A DNA stretch of 43,135 nucleotides from Alloprevotella sp. OH1205_COT-284 (GTDB lineage: Bacteria; Bacteroidota; Bacteroidia; Bacteroidales; Bacteroidaceae), in assembly GCF_003859795.1 (NCBI RefSeq), contig NZ_RQYI01000021.1, forward strand, positions 1-43,135. Reading direction: 5' to 3'. Below are positions 36,186 to 43,135 of this stretch, piece by piece (position 1 is the first letter of the stretch; the number at the start of each line of letters is the position of its first letter). The notes under the pieces were generated by a model that did no database searches, was not told the DNA's origin, and worked only from the letters and a program-made list of their open reading frames with translations. A program made the position numbers and the translations under genes.

Positions 36186-37157
36186 ATGACAAAACAAAAT
36201 TTGAGAATCGTTTATATGGGCACTCCCGACTTTGCCGTAGCAAGTCTTCGTGCATTGGTCGAAGGAGGCTATAATGTTGTGGCCGTGGTCACCATGCCCG
36301 ACAAGCCTATGGGCAGACACCAAACCGAACTTTCGCAAAGCGCCGTCAAGCAATATGCCGTGAGCCAAAGCCTCCCCGTCTTACAGCCCGAGAAACTCAA
36401 ATCGCCGGATTTTCTCGAACAGCTCCGTGCGCTCCGTGCCGATCTTCAAATCGTGGTGGCTTTTCGCATGCTGCCCGAAGCTGTGTGGAGCATGCCTCGC
36501 CTCGGCACGTTCAATCTCCACGCCTCGCTCCTGCCTCAATATCGCGGAGCAGCTCCCATCAACTGGGCAGTCATTCATGGCGAAACGGAAACAGGGGTCA
36601 CCACATTTTTCCTTGACCGCGAAATCGACACGGGAAAAGTGATTCATCGCGCCACAGTTCCCATTCTCTCCACCGACAATGCCGGCTCCGTACACGACAA
36701 ATTGAAGAAAAGAGGGGCAGAACTGGTGCTGCAAACCGTCGACGACATCATTGCCGACAACGTTTCTCCCATCTCTCAAAGCGAACTTGCCACAGATGCC
36801 CCCATTCGTCACGCTCCCAAAATTTTCAAAGAGGACTGCCGCATTGATCGAAACAAAAACGTGAAGCAAGCCTTCGACTTCATCCGCGGCCTCTCGCCCT
36901 ATCCGGCTGCCTGGACGGAATTAGTGGATGAAAAAGGCAGACGGAGCGTTCTCAAAATCTATGCCGCCTCTCAGGAACAAACTCATGTTTCCGAGCCCGT
37001 CGGCCAAGTGGTGTGCGATGGCAAAAGCTCGTTCAAAATTGCCTTTTCCGACGGCTATCTCCACATGGAAACTCTTCAACTCGCAGGAAAAAAACGCATG
37101 AACGTCATCGACTTTCTACGTGGTTTTCATCCCGAAGGAGTTTTGCGCATAGAATAA
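36186..37157 (+). CDS. fmt: Methionyl-tRNA formyltransferase
   Basis: The 323-residue enzyme formylates initiator Met-tRNA with 10-formyltetrahydrofolate. The catalytic stretch FNLHASLLPQYRGAAPINWAV holds Asn110 and His112, and Asp148 lies in DREIDTG. The C-terminal OB-like domain is present, and length is normal. It is first of three closely spaced plus-strand genes, 28 bases before the agmatine deiminase gene; co-transcription is likely but the functions are unrelated. Confidence 0.97.
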   Translation: MTKQNLRIVYMGTPDFAVASLRALVEGGYNVVAVVTMPDKPMGRHQTELSQSAVKQYAVSQSLPVLQPEKLKSPDFLEQLRALRADLQIVVAFRMLPEAVWSMPRLGTFNLHASLLPQYRGAAPINWAVIHGETETGVTTFFLDREIDTGKVIHRATVPILSTDNAGSVHDKLKKRGAELVLQTVDDIIADNVSPISQSELATDAPIRHAPKIFKEDCRIDRNKNVKQAFDFIRGLSPYPAAWTELVDEKGRRSVLKIYAASQEQTHVSEPVGQVVCDGKSSFKIAFSDGYLHMETLQLAGKKRMNVIDFLRGFHPEGVLRIE

Positions 37158-37185
37158 CTTTTTCGTTTTTCCAACTCTTCACATC

Positions 37186-38343
37186 ATGCCTCTCTCTCAT
37201 TTTCTCAATTCCAACGTTTACACCACGGGCGAAATCAGCCTCGAAACGGTTCGGGAGCAAATCAAAAACGAGCATCCGGAGTTTCGGTACAAACGCACCC
37301 TTCCTGCCGAGTGGGCACCGCAAAGCGCCATACAACTCACTTGGCCGCACCAACAAACCGATTGGCGCGACATGCTGCCCGAAGTCACGACGACCTACGT
37401 TCGCATGGCTTACGAAATTGCCATGCGACAGCCACTGATTATCGTTCATCCCGACACCGAAGCGATCGGTAGCTTTCTCCGACAGCAACTGCCTCAATCG
37501 GCCATCGAAAATATCCGTTTCGTTCAAGCTCCCTCCAACGACACTTGGACACGTGACCATGCCTTTCTTACCGTTGTCGGCACGGCGGGAGCCGAACTGC
37601 TCGATTTCCGTTTCAACGGTTGGGGTGGAAAGTTTGAAGCTTCGCTCGACAATGCCCTCAACCGCCGACTTTTCGACGCCGCCCTTTTCAAAGGCCGCTA
37701 CGAAGACTGCAACGGTTTTGAACTCGAAGGCGGAGCCATCGAAAGCGACGGAATGGGCACACTGCTCACCACCGAAGCCTGCCTGCTCAACCCCAACCGA
37801 CGACGAGAGGGCGACCTCATTCCCATTCCCGACCGCATGCAGGTGGAAATGTTGCTGCAAGACCGCCTCGGCATAGAGCGAATACTCTGGCTGCGCAACG
37901 GCTATCTGGCCGGCGACGACACCGACTCCCACATCGACACTCTCGCCCGCCTTTGTCCCGACAACACCATTGTCTACGTCAAATGCGAAGATCCCAATGA
38001 CGAACACTTCACCGCCCTCCGAGCCATGGAGGCCGAGCTGCAAGTGTTCCGCACGGCGGGGGGACATCCCTATCGCCTCATCCCCGTGCCTTTGCCCGCC
38101 CCATGCTTCGACGAAGAAGGAGAACGTCTCCCGGCCACCTATGCCAACTTCCTCATCATGAACAAGGCCATACTCATGCCGATTTACGGCCAACCGGACA
38201 ATGACGAAACCGCGAAACTCGCCCTGCAAAAAGCATTTCCCTCACACGAAATCGTGCTCATCGACTGCCTTTCGCTCATTCGCCAGCACGGTTCTCTCCA
38301 CTGCGCCACGATGCAATATCCGCGAGGCGTTTTCTCTCTCTAA
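37186..38343 (+). CDS. aguA: Agmatine deiminase (PAD_porph family)
   Basis: The 385-residue protein belongs to the Porphyromonas-type peptidylarginine deiminase / agmatine deiminase family. DTWTRDHAF, FELEGGAIESDGMG, DTDSHIDTLARL and the C-terminal catalytic Cys373 in HGSLHCATMQYPRG are all present. There is no signal peptide, and the next gene encodes the enzyme for its product. These points favour cytosolic agmatine deiminase (agmatine to N-carbamoylputrescine) over a secreted protein-citrullinating enzyme. Confidence 0.92.
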   Translation: MPLSHFLNSNVYTTGEISLETVREQIKNEHPEFRYKRTLPAEWAPQSAIQLTWPHQQTDWRDMLPEVTTTYVRMAYEIAMRQPLIIVHPDTEAIGSFLRQQLPQSAIENIRFVQAPSNDTWTRDHAFLTVVGTAGAELLDFRFNGWGGKFEASLDNALNRRLFDAALFKGRYEDCNGFELEGGAIESDGMGTLLTTEACLLNPNRRREGDLIPIPDRMQVEMLLQDRLGIERILWLRNGYLAGDDTDSHIDTLARLCPDNTIVYVKCEDPNDEHFTALRAMEAELQVFRTAGGHPYRLIPVPLPAPCFDEEGERLPATYANFLIMNKAILMPIYGQPDNDETAKLALQKAFPSHEIVLIDCLSLIRQHGSLHCATMQYPRGVFSL

Positions 38344-38364
38344 CCCTACCTCAACCCTCCTTTC

Positions 38365-39240
38365 ATGAAAGTAGCCCTCATCCAAATGGCCTGCACGGCC
38401 GATGTAGAAGACAACCGCAACAAACTCGCGGAACGCATTGCGGAAGCCGCCAACAACCAAGCCGAACTCGTCGTGCTGCAAGAGTTGCACAATTCGCTCT
38501 ACTTCTGTCAAACCGAAAACACCGATCTTTTCGACCTTGCCGAACCCATACCCGGCCCTTCCTCCGAATTCTACGGTCGGATTGCCCGTCAACACTCCGT
38601 AGTTCTCGTCACCTCGCTTTTCGAACGACGCGCCCCCGGCCTTTACCACAACACCGCCGTCGTATTTGAAAAAGACGGCACGATCGCCGGAAAATATCGC
38701 AAAATGCACATCCCCGACGATCCCGCCTATTACGAAAAATTCTATTTCACGCCCGGAGACCTCGGTTTTCACCCCATTGATACCTCTGTGGGACGTCTCG
38801 GCGTACAAGTGTGTTGGGATCAATGGTATCCCGAAGGAGCACGTCTGATGGCACTTCGCGGTGCCGAACTGCTCATATATCCCACTGCCATCGGCTACGA
38901 AAGCAGCGACACCGTCGAAGAGCAAGAGCGTCAACGCGAAGCATGGACCACCGTACAACGCGGCCATGCCGTGACCAACGGTCTGCCCGTCATCGCGGTC
39001 AATCGCACTGGACACGAGCCCGATCCGAGCGGACAGACCAACGGCATCCGTTTCTGGGGCAGTTCTTTCGTTGCCGGTCCTCAAGGCGAGCTTCTCTATC
39101 GCGCCGAGAAAGACGAAGAAACGGTCAAAGTCGTAGACATTGATCTCCGCCGATCCGAAAACGTGCGTCGTTGGTGGCCTTTCCTACGCGACCGCCGCAT
39201 CGAAGAGTTTTCTGGGCTTTCTCGCCGTTTTTTAGATTAA
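38365..39240 (+). CDS. aguB: N-carbamoylputrescine amidase
   Basis: The 291-residue nitrilase-fold enzyme hydrolyses N-carbamoylputrescine to putrescine, carbon dioxide and ammonia. The catalytic triad is Glu40 (LQELHNSLYF), Lys113 (YRKMHIPDDP) and Cys150 (VCWDQWYPEGAR). The motif around the cysteine is typical of AguB. It begins 21 bases after aguA and completes the two-step route from agmatine to putrescine. The CRISPR array starts 90 bases after its stop, across an AT-rich stretch. Confidence 0.94.
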   Translation: MKVALIQMACTADVEDNRNKLAERIAEAANNQAELVVLQELHNSLYFCQTENTDLFDLAEPIPGPSSEFYGRIARQHSVVLVTSLFERRAPGLYHNTAVVFEKDGTIAGKYRKMHIPDDPAYYEKFYFTPGDLGFHPIDTSVGRLGVQVCWDQWYPEGARLMALRGAELLIYPTAIGYESSDTVEEQERQREAWTTVQRGHAVTNGLPVIAVNRTGHEPDPSGQTNGIRFWGSSFVAGPQGELLYRAEKDEETVKVVDIDLRRSENVRRWWPFLRDRRIEEFSGLSRRFLD

Positions 39241-39329
39241 ATGGTCGTTTCCGGGTCAGTAGATAAAGCTCTTTTTTAATTCAACTATTACTTCTAAATA
39301 AAAGATTATCAATAAGAAATAGATGATAA

Positions 39330-42300
39330 GTTGTTTTTCACAGAACAAAGATACTGATTTGTAGGCAAATCACAACTAAGTTATGCAGGTAAGAAATATT
39401 TTTCTTGTTGTTTTTCACAGAACAAAGATACTGATTTGTAGGCAAATCACAACCATATGTCTAACGTTTTAATATTCATCTACGTTGTTTTTCACAGAAC
39501 AAAGATACTGATTTGTAGGCAAATCACAACATGAAGCCGACAAGCCATTGGATAACGTCTGTTGTTTTTCACAGAACAAAGATACTGATTTGTAGGCAAA
39601 TCACAACATACGCCGTTATCGGATTAACCGAAAAAATGTTGTTTTTCACAGAACAAAGATACTGATTTGTAGGCAAATCACAACTGTACATATTCTTACG
39701 TTTTAAGTTTTTGAGTTGTTTTTCACAGAACAAAGATACTGATTTGTAGGCAAATCACAACATCTTTCTTTTATAGAGCTCATGAGTGTCAGTTGTTTTT
39801 CACAGAACAAAGATACTGATTTGTAGGCAAATCACAACAGACCCGATCCACGCCCAAGGTCTGCGCATGTTGTTTTTCACAGAACAAAGATACTGATTTG
39901 TAGGCAAATCACAACGACATCTGGAAGTTGATGACCGAGTATTACGTTGTTTTTCACAGAACAAAGATACTGATTTGTAGGCAAATCACAACTGAAAAAC
40001 ATTCACGGCATAGATCCGGATGGTTGTTTTTCACAGAACAAAGATACTGATTTGTAGGCAAATCACAACAATAGAGTGTTTTGTCAATCTATCTAATTGT
40101 TGTTTTTCACAGAACAAAGATACTGATTTGTAGGCAAATCACAACAGATTGAATTATCTTTTATAAGGATTTTTGTTGTTTTTCACAGAACAAAGATACT
40201 GATTTGTAGGCAAATCACAACGTAATTCTCCAATAAGTTTTTCTGAGTTCTGTTGTTTTTCACAGAACAAAGATACTGATTTGTAGGCAAATCACAACAG
40301 ATTTACCGGAGGAGCTTATTAATCGACTGTTGTTTTTCACAGAACAAAGATACTGATTTGTAGGCAAATCACAACAATGCCTGAGTGAGGTCTTGCACGC
40401 CCCCCGTTGTTTTTCACAGAACAAAGATACTGATTTGTAGGCAAATCACAACTCACGAAGGTAAGACGCGATATACTCGTCAGTTGTTTTTCACAGAACA
40501 AAGATACTGATTTGTAGGCAAATCACAACCCTCCGTGCGCCATTTGCCCTTGCCATAGAGTTGTTTTTCACAGAACAAAGATACTGATTTGTAGGCAAAT
40601 CACAACGGCTTTTGAACTTCACCAACCACTTTCTCAGTTGTTTTTCACAGAACAAAGATACTGATTTGTAGGCAAATCACAACTATTATGGGGTGGAGGA
40701 GACGGGAGTCGAAGTTGTTTTTCACAGAACAAAGATACTGATTTGTAGGCAAATCACAACACTCCATATATCTATGGCAGAACTCCGGATGTTGTTTTTC
40801 ACAGAACAAAGATACTGATTTGTAGGCAAATCACAACTCTATTGCTTTCAAATGGATAGGACAAATCGTTGTTTTTCACAGAACAAAGATACTGATTTGT
40901 AGGCAAATCACAACCAAAAAGTGTTGTTTTTGAAAAGAGACAAAGTTGTTTTTCACAGAACAAAGATACTGATTTGTAGGCAAATCACAACTGCTCAAAA
41001 TTACTATTATGAAAACCAACAGTTGTTTTTCACAGAACAAAGATACTGATTTGTAGGCAAATCACAACACAATTGCTGTCAAATAAGCACTGAAATCTGT
41101 TGTTTTTCACAGAACAAAGATACTGATTTGTAGGCAAATCACAACCATTCTTGAATTCTCGCGCCTCGAAACGGCGTTGTTTTTCACAGAACAAAGATAC
41201 TGATTTGTAGGCAAATCACAACGCAAGATTAAAACTGCCATAGGGTGTGTTGGTTGTTTTTCACAGAACAAAGATACTGATTTGTAGGCAAATCACAACA
41301 GCTCAATCCTCGACGCTTGCTCATTGTTAGTTGTTTTTTACAGAACAAAGATACTGATTTGTAGGCAAATCACAACTCGAATTCGTCGAGGAGGGTGTCC
41401 TGCATGGTTGTTTTTCACAGAACAAAGATACTGATTTGTAGGCAAATCACAACTAGTTATGGGTTGCGCAGATGCTCATTGTCGTTGTTTTTCACAGAAC
41501 AAAGATACTGATTTGTAGGCAAATCACAACCCCCCTGCAATCCTTGAATGCCCTGAATGGTTGTTTTTCACAGAACAAAGATACTGATTTGTAGGCAAAT
41601 CACAACTATTACCAGAGATGATTGAGTTTTTGTTCCGTTGTTTTTCACAGAACAAAGATACTGATTTGTAGGCAAATCACAACTAACAAAACCAAAGGGA
41701 TAAACAAAAAATAGTTGTTTTTCACAGAACAAAGATACTGATTTGTAGGCAAATCACAACCAAAGCCGCCAACTCTTCGGCGTTCTTGCCGTTGTTTTTC
41801 ACAGAACAAAGATACTGATTTGTAGGCAAATCACAACTCTCATTGACATAGCAATAGGTGAGGGTGAGTTGTTTTTCACAGAACAAAGATACTGATTTGT
41901 AGGCAAATCACAACATGAAGCCTACAAGTTTAGGCCAACTACGGGTTGTTTTTCACAGAACAAAGATACTGATTTGTAGGCAAATCACAACCAGATTCAG
42001 ACAAGCACCAAGCCGACGGACGTTGTTTTTCACAGAACAAAGATACTGATTTGTAGGCAAATCACAACAGTTCTTCATTGAATGGTAACATAATCCCTGT
42101 TGTTTTTCACAGAACAAAGATACTGATTTGTAGGCAAATCACAACCGCAACCGCTTTCACCCACCACCCAATGAAGTTGTTTTTCACAGAACAAAGATAC
42201 TGATTTGTAGGCAAATCACAACCCGTGGGAAGTCGAGGGCGAAGAAAAAGACGTTGTTTTTCACAGAACAAAGATACTGATTTGTAGGCAAATCACAACC

Positions 42301-42967
42301 AAACGTATTGGCTGCGGGGGCGCAAGCGGGTTGTTTTTCACAGAACAAAGATACTGATTTGTAGGCAAATCACAACCGAGGTAGGCCAATAGGCCTCCTC
42401 TACTGGGTTGTTTTTCACAGAACAAAGATACTGATTTGTAGGCAAATCACAACTGAGACTACTTTGGTAAAACAAATAGGTCTCAGAACAAAGATACTGA
42501 TTTGTAGGCAAATCACAACTAGGTTTCTTATTTTCCAATTTGTCAGTATGTTGTTTTTCACAGAACAAAGATACTGATTTGTAGGCAAATCACAACTTTT
42601 CGCAAATTTTCTCGGCCAAGTAGCGAGTTGTTTTTCACAGAACAAAGATACTGATTTGTAGGCAAATCACAACTAGTTTGGCCTTTCTTTACTTTAGGTT
42701 CAGGTTGTTTTTCACAGAACAAAGATACTGATTTGTAGGCAAATCACAACGTGTAGTGATAAATAGCCGCTTTCTCTGTAGTTGTTTTTCACAGAACAAA
42801 GATACTGATTTGTAGGCAAATCACAACATAGATGAAAGATAAACGTTTATTTTGATAGTTGTTTCTCACAGAACAAAGATACTGATTTGTAGGCAAATCA
42901 CAACAAGAACGGCTGATACTCTTCGATATGGCGAGTTGTTTCTCACAGAACAAAGATACTGATTTGT
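39330..42967 (-). CRISPR. CRISPR array, 48 repeats and 47 spacers, 47-base type II-C-like repeat
   Basis: Repeats of 47 bases start at 39330, 39407, 39484 and so on. They begin GTTGTTTTTCACAGAAC on the plus strand, end GGCAAATCACAAC and contain the hairpin GATTTG-TAGG-CAAATC. Spacers are 30 bases, with three of 29. Forty-six repeats are full length. Repeat 42 (42484-42519) has only 36 bases. Repeat 48 (42935-42967) is cut by an insertion sequence. Repeat 27 has C10T, and repeats 47 and 48 have T8C. On the minus strand the repeat reads GTTGTGATTTGC...TATCTTTG..., the form found with Bacteroidetes type II-C Cas9, and TATCTTTG is a promoter box. I therefore assign minus-strand transcription. No cas gene or anti-repeat is seen in the window. 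The subtype is inferred from the repeat alone. Confidence 0.95.
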
Positions 42968-43135
42968 GGTTCATCCGACATTTGGAGTGATGCGGTTCTA
43001 AAAAGAAGAAAACCGCTGAACAAATTGTATATTTGAATTAGCACAAACAAATATGCAGCTATGAACAGCAGTTTTCTATATCATGCTTGGGGATTGTATC
43101 ACCACAAGTGTCTACGAGAGGAATACAAAGGTAAT
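42968..43135 (+). mobile_element. ISL3-like insertion sequence, left end (runs off the window)
   Basis: The CRISPR repeat is broken after GATTTGT. The new sequence starts GGTTCATCCGACATTTGGAG, which resembles, with mismatches, the minus-strand reading of the terminal repeat left by the ISL3 remnant at 21798. A transposase reading frame begins 93 bases further in. The right end, target duplication and rest of the array lie outside the window. Confidence 0.75.
43061..43135 (+). CDS. ISL3-family transposase, N-terminal part only
   Basis: Twenty-five codons are visible: MNSSFLYHAWGLYHHKCLRE then EYKGN at the window edge. The LLYHAFG...EYKG pattern is typical of the N-terminus of Bacteroidetes ISL3-family transposases, whose zinc-binding region follows. 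Its position 93 bases inside an inverted-repeat-like end fits an intact insertion sequence. The gene is cut by the end of the window, so completeness cannot be judged. Confidence 0.7.
   Translation, partial: MNSSFLYHAWGLYHHKCLREEYKGN

Noticed and set aside
37186-38343. Secreted peptidylarginine deiminase (virulence type)
   Set aside because: No signal peptide, agmatine-deiminase length, and directly followed by N-carbamoylputrescine amidase.
41300-41483. Ten-base match (TGCTCATTGT) between spacers 26 and 28
   Set aside because: About one such match is expected by chance among 47 spacers, and the registers differ by one base.
42338-42974. Three short minus-strand ORFs with repeated CDLPTNQYLCS
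   Set aside because: They are translations of CRISPR repeats and spacers; the repeated peptide comes from the 47-base repeat.

Overview
The window comes from a member of the Bacteroidales, most likely Prevotellaceae or a close relative. I judge this from gene content and order (trigger factor-clpP-clpX-recQ, a eukaryote-like GT3 glycogen synthase next to a DUF3417-type glucan phosphorylase, recF divergent from a TPR-ribH pair), from several promoter-like TAnnTTTG (-7) boxes, one with TTTG about 20 bases upstream, and from a 47-base CRISPR repeat of the kind found with Bacteroidetes type II-C Cas9 systems. No species can be named from sequence alone.

Layout. 1-84: four tandem 21-base units. 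202-9551: housekeeping genes. These are a mutarotase/sodium symporter fusion probably for sialic acid, ribH and a membrane TPR gene on the minus strand, then recF, a DUF721 gene, thyA, folA and a secreted 5'-nucleotidase on the plus strand. 9856-10342 and 21124-21626: two diverged copies, in opposite orientation, of a roughly 500-base non-coding element. Between them lie glgP, a glycogen synthase, an M23 peptidase (minus) and ABC-F / metA / ABC-F (plus). 21.6-24.4 kb is a markedly AT-rich accessory island. It holds an ISL3-type transposase remnant, a 226-base MITE-like element and a four-gene minus-strand operon built around a membrane-anchored Ras-like GTPase. 24.4-39.2 kb returns to chromosomal genes: a GH20 hexosaminidase, a TPR protein, glnS, recQ, clpX, clpP and tig on the minus strand, and fmt, an agmatine deiminase and an N-carbamoylputrescine amidase on the plus strand. 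39330-42967 is a CRISPR array with 48 repeats and 47 spacers. It is cut inside its last visible repeat by an ISL3-like insertion sequence that runs off the right edge.

How the genes fit together. glgP and the glycogen synthase form a glycogen storage pair. thyA and folA complete the thymidylate cycle. tig, clpP and clpX are nascent-chain folding and proteolysis. The two polyamine genes convert agmatine to putrescine. The NanM-symporter fusion and the GH20 enzyme point to use of host or dietary amino-sugar glycans.

The parts most worth follow-up are the GTPase operon (a candidate conflict or defence system), the inverted element pair with its iterated TGTAGAC/TGTAGG half-sites, and the CRISPR array. 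In the array a TATCTTTG promoter box lies in every repeat on the minus strand, one repeat is shortened to 36 bases, and two spacers share a start-codon register. No cas gene or tracrRNA is visible in the window.
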